Assembly (NCBI RefSeq): GCF_034421375.1
Contig: NZ_CP139779.1
Span: 3,286,001 to 3,350,000, forward strand
Origin: Microbacterium invictum
GTDB lineage: Bacteria > Actinomycetota > Actinomycetes > Actinomycetales > Microbacteriaceae
DNA: 64,000 nucleotides
Direction: 5' to 3'
Every line of letters begins with the position of its first letter. Position 1 is the first letter of the stretch. The position numbers and the translations under genes were made by a program. Shown here piece by piece: positions 9,086-17,263 of the stretch. Below the pieces are notes generated by a model, which ran no database searches, was not told the DNA's origin, and saw only the letters and a list, made by a program, of their open reading frames with translations.

Positions 9086-9736
9086 TCAGTGTCCTTCCGC
9101 CGAGGCCAGGCTGAGGCCGGTGAGTTCTTCGAGTGAGGCGACGGTGTTGTCGCCGAACGCCTCCCGCACCGCGAATCCGTCGGAGGTCACGTCGAAGATC
9201 GCGTGGTCGGTGTAGACGCGGGTGACGCAGCCGACCCCGGTCAGGGGGTAGGTGCACGCGGTCACGAGCTTGGACTCCCCGGTCTTGGTGAGGAGGTCGG
9301 TCATCACATAGACATCCTTGGCGCCGATGGCGAGGTCCATCGCCCCGCCGACGGCGGGGATGGCGCCGGGCGCGCCCGTCGACCAGTTCGCCAGGTCGCC
9401 GGTCTCGGAGACCTGGAACGCTCCGAGGACGCAGACGTCGAGGTGGCCGCCCCGCATCATGCCGAAGGAGTCGGCGTGGTGGAAGTACGCCGCCCCCGGG
9501 AGGGCGGTGACGGCCTGCTTGCCGGCGTTGATGAGGTCGGGGTCGACCGCGCCGGGCTCGGGCGCGGGCCCCATGCCGAGGAGTCCGTTCTCGGTGTGGA
9601 GGATGATCTCGAGGTCGGCGGGGAGGAAGTTCGCCACGAGGGTGGGGGCGCCGATGCCGAGGTTCACGTACGCGCCCTCGGGGATGTCGGCGGCGATGCG
9701 GCGGGCGAGGTCGTCTCGCGAGATGCGGGTGCTCAT
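9086..9736 (-). CDS. pcaJ: 3-oxoadipate CoA-transferase, subunit B
   Basis: A 216-residue beta subunit that with PcaI moves CoA from succinyl-CoA to 3-oxoadipate. It has the family I signature ending in the catalytic Glu (HTENGLLGMG) and the NLGIGAPTLVANFL region. The start ATG 9734-9736 overlaps the pcaI TGA (ATGA), giving equal synthesis of the two subunits. Confidence 0.93.
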   Translation of the reverse strand: MSTRISRDDLARRIAADIPEGAYVNLGIGAPTLVANFLPADLEIILHTENGLLGMGPAPEPGAVDPDLINAGKQAVTALPGAAYFHHADSFGMMRGGHLDVCVLGAFQVSETGDLANWSTGAPGAIPAVGGAMDLAIGAKDVYVMTDLLTKTGESKLVTACTYPLTGVGCVTRVYTDHAIFDVTSDGFAVREAFGDNTVASLEELTGLSLASAEGH

Positions 9737-10461
9737 CGAACGGGCCGTCCTTCCAGGTCGACGCCGCCCACGAAGGCGCCGTCGTTCAGCCAGGGGCGCT
9801 CGCCCACCGCGACGACACGGTCGACGAAGATGCCGGGGGTCACCACGGCCTCGGGGTCGAGGCTTCCGAGCGGTACGATCTGGTCGACCTGCGCGATCGT
9901 GCGGGTCGCCGCCGTCGCCATGATCGGACCGAAGTTCCGAGCCGTCTCGCGGAAGACGAGGTTGCCCCACCGGTCGCCCTTGAGCGCGCTGATGAGGGCG
10001 ACATCGGCCTTGATCGGGTATTCCAGCACGTAGGTGCGACCGTCGATCTCGCGGGCCTCCTTGCCCTCGGCGAGTTCGGTGCCGACCCCGGTGGGCGAGA
10101 AGAACGCGCCGATCCCCGCGCCGGCGGCGCGGATGCGCTCGGCGAGGTTGCCCTGCGGAACGAGTTCGAGCTCGATGTCGCCGTCGCGGTAGAGGCCGTC
10201 GAAGACCCACGAGTCGCTCTGACGGGGGAAGGAGCAGATGATCTTGCGCACGCGCCGCTTGGCGAGGAGTGCGGCGAGCCCGACGTCGCCGTTGCCGGCG
10301 TTGTTGTTCACGATCGTCAGGTCCTTCGCACCCTGCGCGATGAGGGCGTCGATGAGCTCGACCGGCTGACCGGCGCGACCGAAGCCGCCGATCATGACGG
10401 TCGCCCCGTCGGGGATGTCGGCGACGGCGTCTGCGACGCCCGCCACGGTCTTGTCGATCAC
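9733..10461 (-). CDS. pcaI: 3-oxoadipate CoA-transferase, subunit A
   Basis: A 242-residue alpha subunit with the CoA-transferase glycine signature (MIGGFGRAGQPVELIDAL) and the IVNNNAGNGDVGLAALL segment. The open frame runs far upstream but GTG 10459-10461 is chosen because AGGAG sits five bases before it and because the similarity begins there. A 20-bp palindrome 34-53 bases upstream suggests that pcaIJFR has its own controlled promoter within the pca cluster. Confidence 0.92.
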   Translation of the reverse strand: MIDKTVAGVADAVADIPDGATVMIGGFGRAGQPVELIDALIAQGAKDLTIVNNNAGNGDVGLAALLAKRRVRKIICSFPRQSDSWVFDGLYRDGDIELELVPQGNLAERIRAAGAGIGAFFSPTGVGTELAEGKEAREIDGRTYVLEYPIKADVALISALKGDRWGNLVFRETARNFGPIMATAATRTIAQVDQIVPLGSLDPEAVVTPGIFVDRVVAVGERPWLNDGAFVGGVDLEGRPVR

Positions 10462-10494
10462 ACCGACTCCTGTCTGACCTGCAGAATGTTCGCG

Positions 10495-10514
10495 ATACGT
10501 ACACATGTACGTAT
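10495..10514. promoter_or_regulatory. 20-bp perfect palindrome upstream of pcaI (putative operator)
   Basis: ATACGTACA at 10495-10503 and TGTACGTAT at 10506-10514 are perfect 9-base arms around CA. It is an AT-rich site 34 bases before the pcaI start in the only sizeable gap inside the pca cluster. Probably the binding site of PcaR or another dimeric regulator; the protein is not identified by the sequence. Confidence 0.62.
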
Positions 10515-10545
10515 GTCGTACCCAGGGTACGCCGAAACGCGCGTT

Positions 10546-10571
10546 GGCGCGACCCCTCGTGGCGTCGCGCC
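10546..10571 (-). terminator. Stem-loop(s) in the 287-base gap between the thioesterase gene and pcaI
   Basis: GGCGCGAC (10546-10553) pairs perfectly with GTCGCGCC (10564-10571) around a 10-base loop. Weaker pairings lie between 10580 and 10720, including GAACCGA with TCGGTTC. There is no gene in 10462-10748. The hairpins lie downstream of the thioesterase gene and could end or attenuate the upper pca transcript; there is no clear U tract. Confidence 0.4.
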
Positions 10572-10748
10572 TTCGGCTGATCGTGCCTCGGTGGTCGCGA
10601 TGTGCGGTGGCGAGGCGCCGCATCTGACAGGCGAACCGACCGTTCAACGCGCCTCTCGGTTCAGCTGTCACGATGTGCGTTACCGGGCCGCCGACTGCGA
10701 CAGGCGAGGAGCGGCGAGCGGCGACGGGCGACGCGCGAAGCGGCGCGG

Positions 10749-11747
10749 TCAGTCCTGCAGCGTCAGCGCGGCGGGGATCGGCACGATGCGCTCGCGCTCG
10801 TGGATGAGTTCGACGGCATGCCTCACGAGCCGGACGTCCTCGGCGAGCTCGGGCTCCCACCGCGGCACGGGCCGGGCGCGGCCGTCGGGGCCGGGATCGA
10901 CGAAGACCATGATGCACTGCGTGGTGAGGGTCTTCTCGGCGGGTGTGCGGGGGTCGGCCGAGAGCACGCGCACGACGATGTGCATGCTGCGCGGCCCGGT
11001 GTAGATGAGGCGCGCGTCGAGCTCGACGAGGTGCCCGATGCGCACGGGGGCGAGGAAGTGGATGCCGCCGGAGTACACCGCCACGGCCTTGTCGGACGAC
11101 CACGCCGCAGCGCACGCGAAGGCCGCCTCGTCGATCCATCCCATCACCGTGCCGCCGTGCGCGGCACCGCCGAAGTTCACCGCGCTCGGCGGGGCGAGGA
11201 AGCGCAGCTGCGAGCGGGGCGCGGCGGTGTCGTCGGTGTACACCTGACCGAGCATGGCCTTCTTGATGGTGTCGCGCGCGGCGATCCGCGAGATGGCGAT
11301 CGCTCCGAGAGCCCGGTCGGCCTCGGTGCGCGGCGTCCACTGAGGAACCGACGCCGGGCGGCGATCGTCGTCGACAGCGACGAAGACGAGCATGCAGGTC
11401 GTCGCCGGCTCGTACCGGCGGGAGCGGATGTCGCCGGCCTCGACGGTGACGGCGACGTGGACGCTCGACCGACCGGTGTGCACGACCCGGGCGTGGACGG
11501 ACACGAGCGACCCCGGCGCGATCGGCCGCGTGTGGTGCACATTCCCCACGTAAGCCGTGACGCAGTACCGCCCGCTCCAGCCGACCGCGCAGGCGTACCC
11601 GGCCTGATCGATCCACTCCATCACGCTGCCGGCCGCGACGGTGAGGCCGCCTGCGGCGGCGTCGTGGGGCAGCGCGAGAAAACGCATCGTGACCCGGTCG
11701 GCAGGGGCGGCGGCGTCGGTCACGAGGGGCTCTGCGCTCATGCTCAC
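10749..11747 (-). CDS. Double-hotdog acyl-CoA thioesterase
   Basis: A 332-residue protein made of two hotdog (4HBT) repeats, about residues 20-145 and 170-300. Each has the long helix sequence of acyl-CoA hydrolases (GSVMEWIDQAGYACA and GTVMGWIDEAAFACA) and a matching THE/VVHTGRSS-type strand. This arrangement is that of cytosolic BACH/ACOT acyl-CoA hydrolases. It starts just after pcaC (stop 11749) in the same direction. A thioesterase is not a standard beta-ketoadipate enzyme; it may release CoA trapped in dead-end acyl-CoAs. The role is inferred from position. Confidence 0.82.
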   Translation of the reverse strand: MSMSAEPLVTDAAAPADRVTMRFLALPHDAAAGGLTVAAGSVMEWIDQAGYACAVGWSGRYCVTAYVGNVHHTRPIAPGSLVSVHARVVHTGRSSVHVAVTVEAGDIRSRRYEPATTCMLVFVAVDDDRRPASVPQWTPRTEADRALGAIAISRIAARDTIKKAMLGQVYTDDTAAPRSQLRFLAPPSAVNFGGAAHGGTVMGWIDEAAFACAAAWSSDKAVAVYSGGIHFLAPVRIGHLVELDARLIYTGPRSMHIVVRVLSADPRTPAEKTLTTQCIMVFVDPGPDGRARPVPRWEPELAEDVRLVRHAVELIHERERIVPIPAALTLQD

Positions 11748-11748
11748 A

Positions 11749-12150
11749 TCATGGCGTGTCGGCGTAGACCTCTGCAGCGATGCGGAAGGCGGTGTTGGCC
11801 GCGGGCACCCCGCAGTACACCGCCGACTGCAGGATGACCTCGCGCACCTCGTCGACGGTGAGCCCGTTGCGTAGCGCGGCGCGCAGGTGCATCGCGAGCT
11901 CCTCGTGGTGACCGAGGGCGATGAGGGCGGTCAGCACCGCCACCGAGCGTGAACGTCGATCGAGCCCCGGGCGCGACCACACGTCGCCCCACGCGACACG
12001 CGTGATGAAGTCCTGGAAGTCCGCCGTCAGCGGCGTCATCCCCGCGATCGCCCGGTCGACGTGGGCGTCCGAGAGCACCTCGCGGCGTACCGCCATGCCC
12101 TGGTCGTAACGCTCCTGGTCGGTCAGTCCCTCGCCGTCAGGCCGTGTCAT
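11749..12150 (-). CDS. pcaC: 4-carboxymuconolactone decarboxylase
   Basis: A 133-residue CMD/AhpD-family protein that turns gamma-carboxymuconolactone into beta-ketoadipate enol-lactone. Typical features: RYDQGMAVRREVLSDAHV near the start, WGDVWSRPGLDRRSRS in the middle and GHHEELAMHLRAALRNGLT with the conserved His and Glu. ATG 12148-12150 lies 14 bases inside the end of pcaD. In many actinobacteria pcaC and pcaD are fused as pcaL; here they are separate, overlapping genes. Confidence 0.93.
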   Translation of the reverse strand: MTRPDGEGLTDQERYDQGMAVRREVLSDAHVDRAIAGMTPLTADFQDFITRVAWGDVWSRPGLDRRSRSVAVLTALIALGHHEELAMHLRAALRNGLTVDEVREVILQSAVYCGVPAANTAFRIAAEVYADTP

Positions 12151-12922
12151 CCGTTGTCCTCTCGATCTCACTGACGAAGTCCGCGATCATCGTCGCCGTG
12201 GCAGCGGGATCGTCGGCGGGCGGCAGGTGGGCCGCGGTCGGGATGCCGGTGGCGCGGCCTCGCGCGACCCCATCGGCGATCTCGCGCGCGAGGGTCTCGG
12301 GGGTCACCTGATCGTGGCCGCCCCACACCGCCTGCACGGGCACGGTGATCTCGGACAGCCGGTCGCGGAGATCGTGGGCGGCGAGCGCCTCGCAGCACAG
12401 CGCGTAGCTCTCGGCGTCGGCGTCGCGCAGGGAGTGCAGGAGCCGCCCCGTCAGGTCGGGGTTCCGGGCGATCGTGTCGGGCGCGAACCAGCGCCCGGCC
12501 GAGGCGATGATGAGCGACGACGTCGACTGCTGCCGCACCTGGGCTGCGCGCTCGTGCCATCCCTCGGCAGTGCCGATCTTCGCGCCCGACGCGAGGATCG
12601 TGGCAGAGCGGACGACGGCGGGATGCCGGAGGGCCAGCTCCAACCCGACGGCGCCGCCGAGCGACACCCCCGCGTAGTGGAAGGGCTCAGCGATCTCGTC
12701 GGCCAGCGCATCGGCGAGGTCGGCCACGCGGAACGGCTCCGATGCCGCCGGCGAGACGCCGTGGCCCGGGAGGTCGAATGCGCGCACCCGGAACGTGATG
12801 CCCAGCGCCGGGACGACCTCGTCCCACAGGATCGTCGAGGTGCCGAGCGAGTTGCCGAGGACCACGAGCGGGGCCTCTGCCGGTCCGCCGGCGTCGGTGA
12901 GGGCGAGCACGGGGCGGGTCAT
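12137..12922 (-). CDS. pcaD: 3-oxoadipate enol-lactonase
   Basis: A 261-residue alpha/beta hydrolase that opens the enol-lactone to 3-oxoadipate. The nucleophile elbow GVSLGG (Ser87), the oxyanion region LGNSLGTS, a late Asp in WGGHDQVTP and His in AAHLPPADDP are all visible. ATG 12920-12922 overlaps the pcaB stop (ATGA). The open frame continues upstream but only as a shadow of pcaB. Confidence 0.92.
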   Translation of the reverse strand: MTRPVLALTDAGGPAEAPLVVLGNSLGTSTILWDEVVPALGITFRVRAFDLPGHGVSPAASEPFRVADLADALADEIAEPFHYAGVSLGGAVGLELALRHPAVVRSATILASGAKIGTAEGWHERAAQVRQQSTSSLIIASAGRWFAPDTIARNPDLTGRLLHSLRDADAESYALCCEALAAHDLRDRLSEITVPVQAVWGGHDQVTPETLAREIADGVARGRATGIPTAAHLPPADDPAATATMIADFVSEIERTTDDTA

Positions 12923-14331
12923 GGGGAGTGCTCCTCCGGATCGGCGGCGGGCGAGGCGGCGGCGACCGAGCGGTCGACGAAGGCACCGGCGAGCCCGGTG
13001 TAGGCGGCCGGGTCGAGGAGGCCGGCGGCATCCGTCCCCCCGAGCTCGGGGAGGGCGCGCAGCAATGCCGCGAGGTCGTCGCCACGCGCGCCCGCGGCGA
13101 CGAGCTCGCGCACGCGCGCCGCGCCGATGAGCGGGGTCAGGACGATCGACAGCCGCTCCGAGACGAGGAGCCCGCCGGTGGCCGCGAGGTTTCGAGCGAC
13201 GGCGGCGGAGTCCACGCGCAGCCCTGCCGCCAGCCGCGCGGCGTTCGCCGCCGCGCCGAGCGCGAGACGGAGGAGCTCCCGCAGCGTCGGCCATTCAGCG
13301 TGCCAGGCACCGTCGGGTCGTTCGTCGGCGGCGAGCGCGGCGGCCAGGTGCAGGGTCGCTCCGAGCTGCGGGGCGCGCAGCGCCGCGGAGCGGATGAGGA
13401 CGGATGACGCGGGGTTCTGCTTCTGCGGCATCGCCGACGATCCGCCGCCGGCGCCCTCGGCGAGCTCGCCGATCTCGGTGCGGCTGAGGGTCGCGACGTC
13501 GGTGGCGACCTTGCCGACCGCATCGATCGCCTGCACAAGCGCGTCGCCGAGCTCGGTGATGGGCCAGCGCTCGGTGTGCCAGGGCGCCGCCGGGGCGGCG
13601 AGGCCGAGCTCGGCGGCGTAGGCGTCGATGAGTGCGGCGGCGGCCTCGGAGGACCCCAGGTGCTCGGCGAACGCGGCGGCTGTTCCGGCCGCGCCGCCGA
13701 GCTGCGCGGGAAGCCCCGCCCGGACAGCGTCCAGCCTGGTCCGGGCGCGGTCGATGCCGCGGAGCCAGCCCGCGATGCGGGCGCCGACCGTCGTGGGGAC
13801 GGCATGCTGGGTAAGTGTGCGGGCCGCCGCCACCTCGTCGCGGTGCGTGCGTGCGAGCTCGGCGAGGGCGGCGGAGGTCGCGGCGAGCGATGCGGCGACG
13901 TCTGCCGTGGCGGAGCGCGCCACGAGGACGAGGGCGGTGTCGAGGATGTCCTGGCTCGTCGCCCCACGGTGGATCCACGTCGCCGCCTCCGACGAGACGC
14001 GGGACCGCAGGGTGCCGACAAGCGGGATCACCGGATTGCCTCCCGCCACGGAAGCCGCGATGAGATCCCCGAGGGCGACGCCGTGCCCGCGGCATCCGCT
14101 CTGCCCGTCCTGCCAGCCGAAGGTCGAGGCGACCTCGGCGACGACACGTTCGGGTGCGGCGCCGACGCGCGCGGAGGCGCGGGTGAGGGCGACCTCAGCG
14201 GTGACCAGGGCGTCGAGCACCGCGGCATCCGACACCCCGGCGTCGTGACCGACGGTGACGGGACTGAGGAGGCCGACGTCGATCGCGCCGGAGCGGCCGG
14301 ACGTGTCAGGCGGGAGCGTCGGGGAAGGCAA
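12919..14331 (-). CDS. pcaB: 3-carboxy-cis,cis-muconate cycloisomerase
   Basis: A 470-residue member of the fumarase/adenylosuccinate lyase superfamily that lactonises 3-carboxymuconate. It carries the superfamily signature SSAMPQKQNP, the HRGATSQDILDTAL block and the TLTQHAVPTT block. No ATG or GTG fits the beginning; TTG 14329-14331 is chosen because GAGAAGGAGA lies nine bases before it, inside the end of pcaG, so the genes overlap by 26 bases. Length is near the usual 450. Confidence 0.92.
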   Translation of the reverse strand: MPSPTLPPDTSGRSGAIDVGLLSPVTVGHDAGVSDAAVLDALVTAEVALTRASARVGAAPERVVAEVASTFGWQDGQSGCRGHGVALGDLIAASVAGGNPVIPLVGTLRSRVSSEAATWIHRGATSQDILDTALVLVARSATADVAASLAATSAALAELARTHRDEVAAARTLTQHAVPTTVGARIAGWLRGIDRARTRLDAVRAGLPAQLGGAAGTAAAFAEHLGSSEAAAALIDAYAAELGLAAPAAPWHTERWPITELGDALVQAIDAVGKVATDVATLSRTEIGELAEGAGGGSSAMPQKQNPASSVLIRSAALRAPQLGATLHLAAALAADERPDGAWHAEWPTLRELLRLALGAAANAARLAAGLRVDSAAVARNLAATGGLLVSERLSIVLTPLIGAARVRELVAAGARGDDLAALLRALPELGGTDAAGLLDPAAYTGLAGAFVDRSVAAASPAADPEEHSP

Positions 14332-14887
14332 GGAACACGGTCTCCTTCTCCCCCTGCAGCCGGATGTCGTGGCGCAGATGTCCGTCGGGGGTGCGCGTTG
14401 CGATGAGCGTAGCGCGCTCGTCGGCGTCGAGAGAGGCCAGCAGCGGGTCGGCGGCGAGGAGTGCCTCGTCGTCGGGGAGGTAGATGCGGGTGTGCAGCTT
14501 GTTCGGCAGGCCCCGGGCGTAGACGATGACCGCGAAGAAGGGCGCCTTGCCGGCTTCGGCCCCGGGATTGCGGGTCCAGAACTCGTAGTGGCCGTCGTCG
14601 GTCGTGCCCGAGCGGCCGTAGCCGGTGAAGGTGTGACCGTCGCGGCGGAGCGCGCCGCGGGCGCGCGAGACGGTGCCGTCGCTGTCGGCCGACCAGACCT
14701 CCACGAGCGCGTCGGGGATCGGCGCGCCTGCGCCGTCGGTGACCGTGCCCGACAGCACGATCGCCCCGGGCGAGTGCGGGAAGGCGACCTGGTGCATCGC
14801 GTCGTACTGCACGCCGTAGTGGAAGAAGGGGCCGACCGTCTGGCCGGCGGACGGGGTCAGGGTCTTCGGACCGGTGGGGCGGGGCAT
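14306..14887 (-). CDS. pcaG: Protocatechuate 3,4-dioxygenase, alpha subunit
   Basis: A 193-residue alpha subunit of the intradiol dioxygenase. It has the family pattern TVGPFFHYGV, VWSADSDGTVS and KLHTRIYLPDDE, but lacks the iron-binding Tyr/Tyr/His/His set, as expected for PcaG. ATG 14885-14887 shares one base with the pcaH stop (TGATG), which couples synthesis of the two subunits. Confidence 0.94.
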   Translation of the reverse strand: MPRPTGPKTLTPSAGQTVGPFFHYGVQYDAMHQVAFPHSPGAIVLSGTVTDGAGAPIPDALVEVWSADSDGTVSRARGALRRDGHTFTGYGRSGTTDDGHYEFWTRNPGAEAGKAPFFAVIVYARGLPNKLHTRIYLPDDEALLAADPLLASLDADERATLIATRTPDGHLRHDIRLQGEKETVFLAFPDAPA

Positions 14888-15762
14888 CAGTGCTCTTCCT
14901 CGGGCTCGAACCAGGTGGCGTCGGGGCCGTCCACGACGATGTCGAACCGGTAGCCCATCGAGAACTCCGGCACGGTGAGGTCGTGGTCGTAGATGCTGAT
15001 GAGGGCATCGCGATCGCGCTGGCGGCGGATGGTGTTGTAGATCGGATCGAGGGCGAACAGCGGATCGCCCGGGAAGTACATCTGCGTGACGATGCGCTGC
15101 GTGAACGCGCTGCCGAACACCGAGAAGTGGATGTGCGCTGGGCGCCAGGCGTTGGTGTGGTTCTTCCACGGGTAGGGCCCGGGCTTGATGGTGGTGAAGA
15201 GGTATTCGCCCTGATCGTTCGTGACCGTGCGCCCGGCGCCGGTGAAGTTCGGGTCGAGCGGGGCCGGGTGCTGGTCGCGCTGGTGGATGTAGCGCCCGGC
15301 CGCGTTGGCCTGCCAGATCTCGATCAGTTGATTCGCGATCGGGCGACCCCACGAGTCGAGCAGGCGACCGCGGACGGTGATGCGCTCCCCCATGGGCTCG
15401 CCGGAGTGCTGCAGCGTGAGATCGGATTCGATCGCGGCGACGTCGCGCTGGCCGAAGGCCGGCGAGAGCAGCTCGATCGTCTCGGGGTCGACGAGCTTGG
15501 GGTTCTTGGTGGGATGCCGCAGGATGCTCGACCGGTAGGGCGGGAAGTCCCACATCGTGGCGGGGAGCACCTCGCCGGCGGCCTCACGACGGTCGTACTC
15601 GGCGTGGAGATCGCGGATCTCCTGCGTGATCTCGGCCTGGCTCACCTGCACCGGGGTCGCGAGCAGCGACTCGGGGGCCGCGGCGAATGCGGCCGGTGCA
15701 TTCGGGGCCGGGGCGGCGGGGGCCGCGGCGGGGGGCGTGGACGCCTGGTCCGCGAGTGTCAT
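14887..15762 (-). CDS. pcaH: Protocatechuate 3,4-dioxygenase, beta subunit
   Basis: A 291-residue catalytic subunit that cleaves protocatechuate between the hydroxyls to 3-carboxy-cis,cis-muconate. The ferric ligands can be seen: Tyr in AAGRYIHQRDQ, Tyr in KPGPYPWKNH and two His in RPAHIHFSVFG. An Ala/Pro-rich 45-residue N-terminal extension precedes the catalytic part. ATG 15760-15762 has GGAG a few bases before it. It is the first structural gene of the pca operon. Confidence 0.95.
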   Translation of the reverse strand: MTLADQASTPPAAAPAAPAPNAPAAFAAAPESLLATPVQVSQAEITQEIRDLHAEYDRREAAGEVLPATMWDFPPYRSSILRHPTKNPKLVDPETIELLSPAFGQRDVAAIESDLTLQHSGEPMGERITVRGRLLDSWGRPIANQLIEIWQANAAGRYIHQRDQHPAPLDPNFTGAGRTVTNDQGEYLFTTIKPGPYPWKNHTNAWRPAHIHFSVFGSAFTQRIVTQMYFPGDPLFALDPIYNTIRRQRDRDALISIYDHDLTVPEFSMGYRFDIVVDGPDATWFEPEEEH

Positions 15763-15849
15763 CGGGGTCTCCTTCGACGGGTCCGGGTGCGACCAGGGTG
15801 ACACCGCGGGGCGCGTGAGCCGGGTCGGTGTCTCACTCAGTGGGAGATC

Positions 15850-16635
15850 TCAGCGGAGGTCGTCGGCCAGTTCCCGGGCGGTCTGGATGACGAGGGGTCC
15901 GAGGCGCCGCTCGTCGGCACGCTCGAGGTGCACGACCAGTCCGATCGCGGCGGGCGGCAGCCCGTCGATGCGCGGCAGGGGCGCCGCGACCGAGACGTTC
16001 CCGAGCGTCATCTCCTCCCGCGTCGTCGCGAAGCCGCGGGCGCGAGCGCGGGCGAGGTCGGCGCGGAGGGCGTTCGCGTCGGTGATCGAGTGAACCGTCT
16101 CGCGCTCGAGCGGTGCGGTGAGGTAGCGCGCCAGCCACGCGTCATCCCGCGTCATCAGCAGCGCCTTGCCGACGCCCGTCGTGTGCAGCGGACCGCGCCC
16201 GCCCATGCGGCTCAGGGTCGGGATCGAGTGGCGCCCCGTCACCCGTCCGACGTAGAGCGCCGCCGAGCCCTGCGGGCTGGGTCCGTCGAGCACGGCGAGA
16301 TGCACGTTCTCGCCGGTGGCCTCGTACAGGCGGAGCATGTGCGGGAGCGCGGTCTCGCGCAGGCGCAGGGCGAGGGGCGAGAGCTCACCGAGCTCCCACA
16401 GCCGCGGGCCGATCGCGTAGCGGCGATCGGGGAGGCGCACCAGCAGACCCTGATCGACGAGGCGGGCGAGGAGACGGTGGAGGGTGGAGGACGACAGCGC
16501 CGCGCGGCTGCCGAGCTCGGCGGCGGTGAGGGCAGGATCGTCCTCGGTGAACGCGCCGAGCACGCGCAGCGCACGGTCGAGCAGGCCCTCCCCCGAGGCC
16601 GCTCGGTCGCCCGGCTGTTCGGCATCCTCGCGCAC
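15850..16635 (-). CDS. IclR-family regulator upstream of pcaHG
   Basis: A 261-residue IclR protein: winged helix-turn-helix in about residues 18-75 (LTAAELGSRAALSSSTLHRLL) and an IclR effector domain with LHTTGVGKALL. It starts at GTG 16633-16635 and reads in the same direction as pcaH, 87 bases before it, so it may be the first gene of the operon or an autonomous regulator of it. With PcaR at the far end the cluster is bracketed by two IclR proteins. Ligand unknown. Confidence 0.85.
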   Translation of the reverse strand: MREDAEQPGDRAASGEGLLDRALRVLGAFTEDDPALTAAELGSRAALSSSTLHRLLARLVDQGLLVRLPDRRYAIGPRLWELGELSPLALRLRETALPHMLRLYEATGENVHLAVLDGPSPQGSAALYVGRVTGRHSIPTLSRMGGRGPLHTTGVGKALLMTRDDAWLARYLTAPLERETVHSITDANALRADLARARARGFATTREEMTLGNVSVAAPLPRIDGLPPAAIGLVVHLERADERRLGPLVIQTARELADDLR

Positions 16636-16751
16636 CCCTCCGACACTACGGTTCCCGCGACCCCTCCTGCACAGGCGCCCCGATGAGGGCAGCTGTCCCC
16701 AGATGCGCCGAGGGGCGTCATCCGCGCCATTCGATCGGTCAGCGTGAGGGC

Positions 16752-17243
16752 ATGACGACGACCGATCCGCACCCCAGTCCCGACAGCAGGCTTAGCCCGG
16801 ACGGCAGGCTCAGCCCCGACCGCGTGCTGCGCCACGACAGCGACCTGGAGGATGTGCTCGAACTGCTCCTGGACCGGGCGCTGAACCCCCGGCAGGTGTG
16901 GCTGCTGTTCCTGGATGACGAGCACCGCCTCACCGGCCCGGTGATGCCGTGCGACGACTACCCCCTGGATCCCTACGGGCTCGAGAAGACCGACGACCTC
17001 GGACTCGTGCCGTGCGCCGAGATCCTGACGGCCTGGATCGGCGATCTCCTCTCGGCGATCGGCGCAGCCCGGGCGGTGATCGTCTGGGAGCGGCGCGGAT
17101 CGCGCGATTTCACCCCCGACGAGCGCGCGTGGGCGCGGGCGATGGCGATCGAGTGCGGCGCGGAGGGCGTCGACCTCCGGGCGCAGTTCGTGCTGCACGA
17201 CGACGGAATCCGGCAACTGACCGCCGACGATCACCTGGGCTGA
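16752..17243 (+). CDS. Conserved-looking hypothetical protein
   Basis: A 163-residue acidic soluble protein that I do not recognise. ATG 16752 is chosen because the part before it is a shadow of the IclR promoter region. The first 30 residues contain three SPDxRLSPD-type repeats (SPDSRLSPDGRLSPDRV). The rest has a folded pattern (VWLLFLDDEHRLTGPVM, AARAVIVWERRGSRDFTPDE, RAQFVLHDDGIRQL) that alternates beta strands and helices. No signal peptide or membrane segment. It ends 20 bases before the next IclR gene, so the two may share a transcript. Confidence 0.6.
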   Translation: MTTTDPHPSPDSRLSPDGRLSPDRVLRHDSDLEDVLELLLDRALNPRQVWLLFLDDEHRLTGPVMPCDDYPLDPYGLEKTDDLGLVPCAEILTAWIGDLLSAIGAARAVIVWERRGSRDFTPDERAWARAMAIECGAEGVDLRAQFVLHDDGIRQLTADDHLG

Positions 17244-17263
17244 GCGTCCCGTCGTGAGATCGT

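Noticed and set aside
11749..12922. Fused pcaL (pcaD-pcaC) as in Rhodococcus and Streptomyces
   Set aside because: The two reading frames are different and each has its own start and stop, overlapping by 14 bases; not a fusion or frameshift.
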